DNA from: Chondrosia reniformis
Taxonomy: Eukaryota > Porifera > Demospongiae > Chondrillida > Chondrillidae
Assembly (NCBI GenBank): GCA_947172415.1
Contig: OX359192.1
Coordinates: 374,501 to 438,500, forward strand
Length of the DNA stretch: 64,000 bases
Direction of reading: 5' to 3'
Shown here: positions 55,103-64,000 of the stretch, piece by piece
How positions within the stretch are numbered: the stretch's first letter is position 1
Layout: the number at the start of each line of letters is the position of its first letter
The notes under the pieces: generated by a model
The model's input: the letters and a program-made list of their open reading frames with translations, nothing else
The model's database searches: none
Told to the model about the DNA's origin: nothing
Program-made: the position numbers and the translations under genes

Positions 55103-58100
55103 TTATTGGCAATTCAACCAAGAGTTGATAACCATGATCGACTCTGCTAACTTCAGTTCAGCTTGATCCAATCTACATATCAGCAGAACAGAAGATTCAC
55201 AGTTAAACAACTTTTGTAAATACTCTTCAACTTACTTTGCAATCACTTTATGCAGTCTCTCCACCGTCTTCCTCTCATCTGGTGTGAAAGTCTCCTCCAG
55301 CTCTTGTAGTTCCTCCTGACCTGCCCCTTGCTGCTCCAGAAGCATCTTCTGCTTCTCATAAGAGGCCTGTCTGTCCAGTAGCCTCCTACAACATTAAACT
55401 GTAGCATAACAATGTCTCCTAGCAACACACTGTAGCATAACAATGTCTCCTAGCAACACACTGTAGCATAACAATGTCTCCTAGCAACACACTGTAGTAT
55501 ATTATTGTCTCCTAGCAACTCACTGTAACATATTATTGTCTCCTAGCAACTCACTGTAACATATTATTGTCTCCTAGCAACTCACTGTAACATATTAATG
55601 TCTCCTAGCAACACACTGTACTGACCTATTCTGGTCCTGGTTGGTCTTGCGCAATATCATCAGATTGGCCATCCCCTTGTAGCACCTCTCCATCACCATA
55701 CTGGCTACTTGCTGCTGGTTGTAGGTGAAGAAGTAGAAGGTTCTTGCAGGCGCATAGTCCTGACTCCTGGGAATCTCCTGAATAGTGACAAAGTGCTCGG
55801 CTAGGAGTGTGTACAACATCTCTTTAGCCTCCTTCTGAGGAACCATTGCCATGTCTGAGATCTATGTAGAAAATAGTACGCTGGTAGAGTTGATTACATC
55901 AGATGCCTTGATACAGGATGGTTGGCTGAGAATGGCAATATGAATACCAAACACTGTACATATGTACATATACCTTAGGAGGTGTGCCTTTCCATTGGAA
56001 TATGAGAATATACGTAAGTCTATAATAAGTCTTATTAGGTGGGAGCACTTGAGCTATTCAAGCACATACACACAGACTAGACACACTACATAGTACCTGC
56101 TTCTGGTCCAAATATTTCTTTAGTATAATCAAGCGGAATATTCTGTGGTGTTTATTACCAAATCTATAGAACATACACCAATGTAACAAGATTGCTTCTG
56201 AGATGTGAGCAGAGAGCTGCTTGTACTACTTGTCTCTGCGTCATATAAATGAACGTTTTAACTGTCACTACTCGCCTCTCTCTGATTCACTCACCTCTCT
56301 CTGGTTCACTCACCTCTCTCTGGGTTCACTCACCTCTCTCTGGTTCACTCACCTCTCTCTGGTTCACTCACCTCTCTCTGGTTCACTCACCTCTCTCTGG
56401 TTCACTCACCTCTCTCTGGTTCACTCACCTCTCTCTGGTTCACTCACCTCTCTCTGGTTCACTCACCTCTCTCTGGTTCACTCGCCTCTCTCTGGTTCAC
56501 TCGCCTCTCTCTGGTTTACTCACCTCTCTCTGGTTCACTCACCTCTCTCTGGTTTACTCACCTCTCTCTGGTTCACTCACCTCTCTCTGGTTTACTCACC
56601 TCTCTCTGGTTCACTCACCTCTCTCTAACGAGAGCTTCAAGGGCACTTTGACAAAGCATATGATTAATACGTTTTGTTTCTGATAGATTTTGTTAAAGAC
56701 TTGTAATATTATTATACTAAGGCATACAAATTGAGTACTACGTATGTATATATGGAATGGTGACGATATAATAAAACAAATTCATGAAAGATATTTCAGG
56801 ATACCAATGTTATATGTACCTCCACCGCCATCACCAGTTCTCTTGAGTAACTATATAGACAGAAGTGTGATAGTGCGGGTGGAGGGGAGAGGGACAGGAA
56901 GAGGGAGAGGGAGAAATAGGGAGGGAGAGGGAGGGAGGAACAGGGAGAGGAAGGGAGAAATAGGGAGGGAGAGGGAGGGAGGAACAGGGAGAGGGAGGGA
57001 GAAATAGGGAGGGAGAGGAAGGGAGAAATAGGAAGGGGGAGGGAGGGAGGAACAGGGAGAGGGAGGGAGGAACAGGGAGAGGAAGGGAGAAATAGGAAGG
57101 GGGAGGGAGAGGGAGATGAAGGTGAGGGAGAGGGTAGGGTATGGGAGAGATAGGGAGGGGGAGGGGGAAAGGATAGAATAGGACAAAAAGGACACTTTGG
57201 AAAGAAGGGAAGTTTAAGGAGACAGAAGCAGATTAAACCACCTTCCAGTGCGCATACATTTTCCTCACAGAGTATCTTCATATACTGCTCAACCTGCTCC
57301 TCGGAGAGATGCACCTTACGACTCTCTTGGAGCTGTTTTAGGACATCAGTAAAGTATACTTCCTTAAATGGAATGTGGTGAAGGGCACACTGGAACACTG
57401 CCTCTAAGATATTACCCGCTACCTAACATACATAATATATATAATATATACAATAATAGATATTATTTACTGAAATAGAGTACATCTTCTATGGAATGTT
57501 AGACTTGACTTACGGCATCAACTTTTCTACTCGCAGCAGAGACTGCCATTTTACTCTTAAGCTCTTCGGTCAGTCGAGTTGTATTGATCTTCCAATACAT
57601 ACCAGCATCAACTGGATCCTTCAGATTTAGATCATGTGACCATCACATGATAATCACATGTAAGTCATGGTGTACTGTAATACTATTAGAGTATATGTTT
57701 GCTAGAGAGCAACTCACTAATTCATTTGTCTTTGTCTTTTTTGCTTCACTTTGTTCATCTTCCACGTCTTCCTCTCTTCCTCTCTTCCGGTAGGTAATAC
57801 CTACCAAAATTTTCAATATATAGTACACTAGCCAATAACACCCACCAGCCAATAGTAGCACACCAGTCATATAGTGGCCCACCATCCAATAGTAGCACAC
57901 CAGTCATATAGTGGCCCACCATCCAATAGTAGCACACCAGTCATATAGTGGCCCACCATCCAATAGTAGCCCACCAGTCATATAGTGGCCCACCAGTCAT
58001 ATAGTGGCCCATTAGTCAAACCAGGAAGTCAAGCCAGAGGAAGATAACTTCCACATCATCACTTCACAATCTAATCTGCAGAGCAACACTAAACTGTACG

Positions 58101-59155
58101 TACCTTGTAACTGACTAGCTGACAGAAAAGGTATCGAAGCCTCAACACTGGAAGTTGTCGCAATGACCTGTGATGGAGATTGCTCGGAGGGGCTCTTCTC
58201 CTTTGGGACAAGAGTGATGTAGCTGGACTGAACCAGCTTCTGAAACCCTGCCTTGATCATCTCACATAACACTACAAATAAAACCATTACATAAGATACG
58301 GAGTCTGAAAAACATTCACTGAAGTAGTTACCAGGTATATGGAAAGAAAAGTTAACTGATGATGAAGTTCAATGTCTGCATGCTATCACATGACTGTCAT
58401 GTGACTTTCATGTGGTCCTACCTTCAGGTGTCTTGTCAGTTAAGCCATTCTGTTCCAAGCGTTGCGCAACATTCTGTACAACTTGACTCATCAAACTTTG
58501 TCCACTCTTCAGCAATTCTTCAAAAATCAACTCTTCTACTTCACTGTAGTTAACCTATAAAGCAGATGAACCAGCACACGTGACACAATTAGTACATTTA
58601 GTTGTGTCAGTAAAACTGAACTGAACTGAGAAGAATGCAAAGGTGAATATTAGTTATACAATTGGGACCAACTCCTGGAAATGCAGTAATGCAACCTCAT
58701 TCAGACAACTCAAATTAAGTACATATCTGTCATCTTTGGGTCACCCCATAAACTAGAATGCCCCACCCACTACCCCGCCCCTTCTCTCATAATATTTATA
58801 AGGAATCACTAACCTTCACTAGAGCTACAAACTTGGGGTAACACAACCACGCTAGAATCTTCTGGAAATCAAGTCTGTACGCATCACCTGCAGTGGGAGG
58901 ACCATCCACAATACCATGCTGGATCAGTACGACCAAGCTCTTCTGCACCTGGGAACGAGAGAGAAAGCTGCGTGTTATAAAACAAGAGATAGCTGTGATG
59001 AAGCATACGTTAGCTTTACTGAGCTTTAACCGGCTCGTAATATCCTTAAGATTCCTGCTGCCATTTTTGAGTAGAAAGACACCAATTTTGGCGACAATGT
59101 CTCCAAAATGTTCTTTAAGTATCAGTTCCGCTAGTCTTTGACTCTGTACTGACAT
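55103..59155 (-). CDS. POLR3C: RNA polymerase III subunit RPC3
   Basis: Winged-helix subunit of the RPC3-RPC6-RPC7 subcomplex that opens promoters for tRNA, 5S and other Pol III genes. Thirteen exons: 59155-59009, 58948-58814, 58554-58422, 58271-58104, 57800-57718, 57618-57514, 57422-57258, 56841-56820 (22 nt), 56679-56619, 56163-56097, 55861-55626, 55385-55236 and 55172-55103. They total 1542 nt (513 aa; human 534). Matches include LAELILKEHFGDIVAKIGVF, QKSLVVLIQHGIV, SQVVQNVAQRL, the microexon TGDGGGE, ALEALVRERFGNKHHRIFRL, AMVPQKEAKEMLY, and PARTFYFFTYNQQQVAS. The microexon and exon 56679-56619 were fixed by phase and by the human GGGMYV...LESVVQERFG order. Four introns are minisatellite-rich. 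Confidence 0.94.
55395..55622. repeat. 32-33-bp minisatellite filling a POLR3C intron
   Basis: About seven copies of ACTGTAGCATAACAATGTCT + CCTAGCAACAC in the 240-bp intron 55386-55625. The array touches both splice sites. Its transcribed-strand unit TGTTGCTAGGAG resembles the true acceptor TGTTGTAG|GAG. Confidence 0.95.
56284..56618. repeat. 19-bp array of splice-donor-like units
   Basis: About 18 copies of GGTTCACTCACCTCTCTCT. On the transcribed minus strand each is AGAGAGAGGTGAGTGAACC, with an AG|GTGAGT donor; two copies read GCGAGT. The array begins at the genuine donor of POLR3C exon 56679-56619. Confidence 0.97.
56880..57180. repeat. GA-rich array upstream of POLR3C microexon
   Basis: GGGAGAGGGAGGGAGAAATA-type repeats for 300 bp. 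On the transcribed strand this is an extended CT tract between exon 57422-57258 and the 22-nt microexon at 56841-56820. Confidence 0.93.
57835..58015. repeat. 37-bp minisatellite in POLR3C intron
   Basis: About five copies of CCAATAGTAGCACACCAGTC + ATATAGTGGCCCACCAT in the intron between 58104 and 57800. Confidence 0.93.
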
Positions 59156-59217
59156 CCTCGATCATGCTATGCTGGAGTCCGCAGATAGTCTGACGCCATT
59201 TTCATACTGGATTACAA
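59156..59217. promoter_or_regulatory. 62-bp divergent interval POLR3C / MRPL34
   Basis: Two start codons 62 bp apart on opposite strands. It contains GACGCCATTTT (59192-59202), the reverse of a YY1 AAAATGGCGTC site, identical to the one at the NDUFS4 start. Confidence 0.65.
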
Positions 59218-60031
59218 ATGGCTGTCGTGTCGTTGTGTTTGCAGAATTGCAAGAGGTGGCCCTTTTTCCAAAGAGCCTTCTTCACTTTAGGGAGCACTCC
59301 TATTTTCGGAACCAGATCAAATATTTCTACTTGCAACACTAGCACCATTTCAAGGTAAGTCGATCAAGTAGTAGGCGCACTTTCCTTCTCTACAGCAATG
59401 ACAGACAAGACGCAATAGATATGACTCCCCCAAGCACTGGACTAATATACTGAATAGAATTACATCCGAATAGAGAGTGTCCATATGTTAAGATATAGAT
59501 AAACACATCCAGTACCCATATGTTAAGATATAGATAAACACGTCCAGTATCCTTATGTTAAGATATAGATAAACACATCCAGTATCCATATGTTAAGATA
59601 TAGATAAACACGTCCAGTATCCTTATGTTAAGATATAGATAAACACGTCATAGCATAGAAAGGCTGGTATATGTGTACAGTGAGGATTGACTTTTAATTA
59701 TAAATTAAATTGTATAATTCTAACCTATATGAATTTAAACTTACTGACCATCCCGGAATGTCTTTATGTCTTGACATCACCATCACATTTGTACAGGTTG
59801 CAATGTAGTCCTATGCAATCTCCACTGTGGTCATCTTGCGTGTTTGGACTGAAGATGCTCCATCCACTAGTCACACCAACTAGGGACTATGCTCGTAGAG
59901 GAATGGAGTACCAGCCGAGCAACGTTAGGAGGAAGAGAAGACACGGCTTCCGCAAGAGAATGAGTACTAAGGCAGGAAGGAAGATTATAGCCAGAAGAAG
60001 AAAGAAAGGAAGAAAATTTCTGTCCCATTAA
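59218..60031 (+). CDS. MRPL34: Mitochondrial large ribosomal subunit protein bL34m
   Basis: Exons 59218-59354 and 59797-60031 total 372 nt (123 aa; human 92). The C-terminus is the unmistakable L34 signature: [40 protein letters not shown]. The long N-terminus ([19 protein letters not shown]...) is a plausible mitochondrial presequence. The intron contains a 33-bp minisatellite. It diverges from POLR3C and converges with NEIL1 (125 bp between stops). Confidence 0.96.
59475..59650. repeat. 33-bp minisatellite in MRPL34 intron
   Basis: Five copies of CATATGTTAAGATATAGATA + AACACATCCAGTA with A/G and A/C variants. Confidence 0.95.
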
Positions 60032-60156
60032 GTCGACATTTTAATATCTATTATGATTGCAAGCAATGACCCAGTTTCTTGTAATGAATGATCATTTTTA
60101 TTTAAAACTGATATATTCAACATTACATACATGTTAATGTTTAATAATTTCAACTG

Positions 60157-61368
60157 TTACTCAATCCTAGACTTGATGGTTGCTAATCTTGCTGATCGCC
60201 TGACAGTCACATGATTGGCAGTTTGATTGATAGACTTTGATCTTTTAGAGAGAGGGGCTAGCAAAATCTCTTTCTTTACTTCTCTCTTCTTTGGAAATTG
60301 TAAATCAGAAGCTTCCAGTGAAGTTGGGTCTTCATATTCTACCTTCACCTGCACAGGAATACCTTTGAGTGGATATGTACATGAGTGGATGGATGGATGG
60401 ATGGATGGATGGATGGATGGATGGATGGATGGAACGAGGATACTTACAGTAGATTTCTTTTGTTTTCTTTTCAATCTCTTTGGAGGTTTCTTGTCATCTG
60501 AAGAGGCTGACTTGAACCTAGTCTTTCCATTTTTGGGAGCTAGTGGACCTGGATCCCCAGAGAACCAGATGGTTCGTCCATTGTGGTCAACGAGGTTCCT
60601 CATCGTAGGAACAGTATAGCACTGAAGCCACTTTGAGAAAGTCAACTCTCCCTCTCCCTCTCCCTGACCTTCATTCATGTACCTTGTGGCATTCAGCTTC
60701 ACTACCTCCAGAGGAACATTATGGCAAAGTTGCAGAAAATCTGGAGATTGACCTGAACTTTTGGACGAGTTCACGTTCCTCTCAACTGCATCTCTAGCAC
60801 TGATAAAAGGTGGTATTCCGGCACGATACAGTATCTCTGCCCTTAGGTAATTGCCTACTCCATTGAAATACTTCTGATTAAGCATTACCTCACAGATCGG
60901 TTTAGCAAAGACTGAATCTTTCATAAAATTGTCCAGAATGTGTTTCCTAAATACTGCATATTCCCACATGGGGTCAGCCCCCCTATCCTCCCCCCACCCA
61001 TCAGATACTCGCCATGACCCGAATCTCCGTGCGTCTACAAAACTCAATACCATCTTTGGCTCTCCTTGCGCAAAGAAGCTCAAGTGTGCATGTTTGTGCT
61101 TCTGGTCCACTGGCTCAAATTTGAACTGGCCAGACATACCAAATCTGAAGAGCAACCTTACAGTCTTGTCTCTGTCCTTTTGACATTGTAAGAAAAGCGC
61201 GATTTCTTTACCTCTTGACTCGCTGCTAATCGTAAAAGATGGAGAACTAAAGTCCACTTCTTGACATTTGCTGACAGCCGATTTAACAACCTTTCCACAA
61301 AATAATCGTCCTTTCGATACTTTGTTTACAAAGTTACTGTTTAGATGCAGCTCTGGTCCTTCCGGCAT
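60157..61368 (-). CDS. NEIL1: Endonuclease VIII-like DNA glycosylase 1
   Basis: Bifunctional Fpg/Nei-family glycosylase/AP-lyase that removes oxidised pyrimidines. Exon 1 is 61368-60448 and exon 2 is 60348-60157: 1113 nt, 370 aa (human 390). The catalytic MPEGPEL start (Pro2 Schiff base, Glu3) and the lysine in SRGKEIAL (about residue 54) are intact. [24 protein letters not shown] and [20 protein letters not shown] (the H2TH helix region) are clear. [13 protein letters not shown] replaces a Cys4 zinc finger, the zincless finger of NEIL1. The tail is basic. The frame also runs open through the 99-nt intron (60447-60349), but GTAAGT and CAG borders and the ATGG microsatellite inside mark it as an intron. 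Confidence 0.95.
   Translation of the reverse strand: MPEGPELHLNSNFVNKVSKGRLFCGKVVKSAVSKCQEVDFSSPSFTISSESRGKEIALFLQCQKDRDKTVRLLFRFGMSGQFKFEPVDQKHKHAHLSFFAQGEPKMVLSFVDARRFGSWRVSDGWGEDRGADPMWEYAVFRKHILDNFMKDSVFAKPICEVMLNQKYFNGVGNYLRAEILYRAGIPPFISARDAVERNVNSSKSSGQSPDFLQLCHNVPLEVVKLNATRYMNEGQGEGEGELTFSKWLQCYTVPTMRNLVDHNGRTIWFSGDPGPLAPKNGKTRFKSASSDDKKPPKRLKRKQKKSTVSILVPSIHPSIHPSIHPSIHSCTYPLKGIPVQVKVEYEDPTSLEASDLQFPKKREVKKEILLAPLSKRSKSINQTANHVTVRRSARLATIKSRIE
60383..60432. repeat. (ATGG)n in NEIL1 intron
   Basis: About 12 copies of ATGG within the 99-nt NEIL1 intron. It reads as a PSIH repeat in the gene frame if the intron is kept. Confidence 0.95.
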
Positions 61369-62006
61369 TTTCTTAATCTAAAAATTGCGCAATTGCAATA
61401 AGCTTAATTTATGAGATTAGCATTTCAGCTACCTCTGAATGTGGATGGCGAAAAACAGCTGCTACATTCATTTGTCGAACCTGATAGTGATCATATTGAT
61501 GATTGATCATACATTATTTTATAATTCTGTTCATGACTTTGGAATTGATGACCAGATTCATTAATTAACAAGCTACATGTAATAAAAATATATGCAGCGA
61601 TATATACATACATAGGTTCAAACACTTGTCCCTTCTTTGGAATTCTGTTTTTCATCAATCCTGATCACGTCACAGGACCCATCTCCCCTACTATGATAAC
61701 TTATCTATATATAGTAGAGAAAAGACAGATTGCTGACTTTGGAAGTTAATAAGCTGACTTACATGTAGAACACATACAAAAAATATTCTTTCTGACACAT
61801 ATATTTATAAATCTCAAGGGATCATCATATCATTTTATAATAGTTTAGGACAACTGAGGTTTAGTTATATTATTCACAATAAGTTCAAATTTGAGGAAAA
61901 ATGGATTCCTCCATTCAATTTACATTTGGTACATGAACAGATATATGATTGAAGAGAAACCGTTGTCACTTCATACATATCTACAGTACCCTATATATAA
62001 GTCACT
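61369..62006. other. Spacer NEIL1 / COR-like gene
   Basis: AT-rich. On the minus strand about 61627-61695 a short frame (GDGSCDVIRIDEKQNSKEG, stop) could be a last exon of the upstream gene, but its phase does not fit the donor at 62042. Confidence 0.4.
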
Positions 62007-64000
62007 TCATGTAATCATATTGCATGTATGGAAAATACATACTTGCACATCTTCTATTTCAGGAATGTGATACCAAAGTGATTGCCTCAATGAGGCATGA
62101 TGGCTGATATCATCACACTCTAGCGTATACTGATCATTACATTCACTAAAAGAAGCAAACCGACTGTGAGTTTTACATAAGAAATTTTCCTGTCTGAAGC
62201 CTGCTTCTTTAGCAATTTGAAGAATAGCCTTGCAGTCAGCATGTAATTTCTTCAATTCAAAATCCAGACCATTTCTCCCAAATTTGTTTTGTACATCCAA
62301 TCTTTCCAGAGTGATCTGTATCTTTCCATCTACAAGCTGTAAGTAGATATGTGTACCAACTGAAAAGCGATACTTGACACACTTCGAGCTCAAAGGCATG
62401 AGTTTATTATTTCCAGAAACATTGTATTCTTTATTTGGCATTTTCATCTTACCCACTAGCTTCCAAAAGCTTTTATTTGATACAAAGTCACTGCTATCTT
62501 TTGAAATAAAAAGAGGTTCAACTGTGTCTATGCTTTGTGGATTACAGTCATCTGGTAGTGTCAAAGGAATGACAAATTTCTCACCATCAATGCTAAAAGC
62601 CAGACCTAGCTCAGAAAGAAATAATTCAAACCATTTCTTATTAACTTCAGCTGTGCTGCACAATTTTCTGTTGAGAAAGCCACATGGATCCATTTTTCTT
62701 TTTTCCTTTGAAATGTCAATCAAGGTATCATACAGCACCTTTGGTTGTATAAAAATGGCGGTATCCTTTTTACCTACTCCATTAGGGTATTCACCCGGGA
62801 AATCCCAATAAAAAATGACACTAAAACGATGGAGAACATCAAGCATTTTAGACATATCAATGTGACAGTCACTTATATTCACACATCTTTCTTGCAGTGT
62901 ATCATAGCTAACTGCTACATCCTTTGCCTCTTTGATTAGTTGGACCAAGCTTGTCTCCAGTGTCAGGCATTCTTGTTTTTTACTATGAGGTGAGTGCCGA
63001 TCTTTATAAAAAGATGACAAAATTTGATCATCTGCTAAATCCTTGTATTCTAGTGTCATATAACGAGAACAATTTAAATCTTCAGCTTCATTATCTAACC
63101 AGTGCTCTTCATTAAAAATAACTCTAGGTTGTAGAACTCTCTCACCGCTAGTAGGGCTAACAGGAGTGAAAGTAGTAGGGCTTGGAGTAGCAAAGGTGGG
63201 GCTATTAGGGGTGGGGCTGGCAGGGGAGGAGGGGCTATGAGGGGTGGGGCTGGCAGGGGAGGAGGGGCTATGAGGGGTGGGGCTGGTAGGGGAGGAGGGG
63301 CTATGAGGGGTGGGGCTGGCAGGGGAGGAGCCAGGAAAGGTGGAGCTTGCAAGAGTGGGGTTGGCAGATGGAAGGCTAGGAGGGGTGGACCTGACAGATA
63401 TGGGATATTCGGGTTGCTTTTCAAGTTCTTTTGACTGTTCCCTGATGTGTTGAAGAATTTCACAAACATCCCTCTTATCAGAGCTCTCATCTGTTAGTAT
63501 AATATATGTACAGGATGGATCTGTTAATAGAAAACAATTTAGACGACTATCATGTGCCTTTGGATGAATATAGAAGCATCCATGTTCAACTGAAGGGTCA
63601 CAGAATGGAATACTCCAGCACTTGAAGGGTTCAATCTCATCAGTGTCATGGTTGATTTTTGGATAGCATAGAGGCCATTTGGACTCCTTATTTTGTTGTC
63701 CCTTACGAAGGTCAAAAACTACACATTTTGCTAGAGCCTTTTCTAAATGTCAAGCAATAAAAAATGTTAACACTAGACTGTGTAGACTGTGTAGACTGTG
63801 TAAAGTATAGGCACTAATAAATCTACTTACTTGAATTTTGTAGTTTAGTAGATTTATGAACAATGTTACTGACAGTATCTATCCTTGCTAAATTGGGTTG
63901 ACTTTGTGCTTCAGTGTCACTAGTACTGTTACAATCTTGTTGTGAAGACACTACATATGTAGAAATATGGTACCAGAAATACATATCAATATTCATATCG
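62007..64000 (-). CDS. Large multidomain protein, COR-like C-terminal part (partial)
   Basis: The 5' end lies beyond the window. Visible exons are 63950-63831 and 63742 to either 62043 (GTATGT donor after DVQ) or the in-frame TGA at 62007-62009. The 63742-62043 exon alone encodes 566 residues. Order: an acidic/cysteine-containing segment (KALAKCVVFDLRKG, DPSCTYIILTDESSDK), a Ser/Thr/Pro repeat region from 63180-63340 (SPSSPASPTPH x4), then a globular part. The globular part has LQERCVNISDCHIDMSKML, VLHRFSVIFYWDFPG and TAIFIQPKVLYDTLIDI. It is reminiscent of the C-terminal-of-Roc (COR) winged-helix region found in ROCO and related innate-immune-like proteins of invertebrates. This is a tentative family call. 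No GTPase or NACHT motif is in view. Confidence 0.6.
63180..63340 (-). repeat. 33-bp coding minisatellite
   Basis: Four copies of GGCAGGGGAGGAGGGGCTAT + GAGGGGTGGGGCT, encoding an 11-residue SPSSPASPTPH repeat in frame in the COR-like gene. Confidence 0.92.

Noticed and set aside
56221..56683. Ser-Leu-Trp repeat frames
   Set aside because: Antisense translation of the 19-bp donor array in a POLR3C intron.
61627..61695. Possible last exon of the COR-like gene
   Set aside because: Its open frame would need a phase-2 donor, but the GTATGT donor after DVQ is phase 0, so the join is unsupported.

Overview
The window is eukaryotic and almost certainly from an early-branching animal. Every confident protein gene is split by short GT-AG introns, and the predicted proteins match animal families (AP-3 beta, maspardin, neurochondrin, endophilin, NEDD4 with C2-WW-HECT, ARL15, RNA polymerase III RPC3, NEIL1). 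The DNA is AT-rich with many TACG/TATG palindromic tracts and intronic minisatellites. A demosponge such as Amphimedon would fit, but that is an inference from style, not an identification.

Layout. (1) 1-5.7 kb: the 3' part of MRPS5 (+), then SPG21/maspardin (-), whose start lies only 34 bp from NDUFS4 (+, 5.7-6.7 kb). (2) 7.3-8.7 kb: an intronless type II membrane fucosyltransferase-like gene (-). (3) 9.0-16.6 kb: a 20-exon AP-3 beta gene (-), head-to-head with a sterol-glucosyltransferase-like gene (+, 16.9-19.4 kb). (4) 19.7-22.1 kb: secretory cyclophilin PPIB (+), convergent with ARL15-like (-, 22.3-23.9 kb), which is head-to-head with a 23-exon NEDD4-type HECT ligase (+, 24.1-33.3 kb). 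(5) 33.9-40.8 kb: endophilin-A (+), carrying an intronless Rac-like GTPase nested in its last intron. (6) 42.5-49.3 kb: a DAPK/DRAK-like kinase (+), convergent with neurochondrin (-, 49.9-54.9 kb). (7) 55.1-59.2 kb: POLR3C (-), 62 bp from the start of MRPL34 (+). (8) 60.2-61.4 kb: NEIL1 (-). (9) 62.0 kb to the window end: the 3' part of a COR-like multidomain gene (-).

The genes do not form one pathway. They are ordinary housekeeping, trafficking and signalling genes packed closely, four pairs of them divergent with start codons 34-262 bp apart. YY1-like AAnATGGCG motifs sit at or beside several of these starts.

The most unusual features are structural. Many minisatellites lie inside introns and several abut splice sites. 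Some are built from splice-signal-like units: about 18 copies of a GTGAGT-type donor next to the true donor of a POLR3C exon, an intron made almost entirely of one repeat, and about 38 CTCTCTAG units in NEDD4 intron 1. The Rac-like retrogene keeps its catalytic residues but has changed effector-loop residues 37 and 40. I saw no CRISPR array, prokaryotic operon or convincing RNA gene. Exon boundaries were read by eye from homology, GT-AG signals and phase; no search or alignment program was run.
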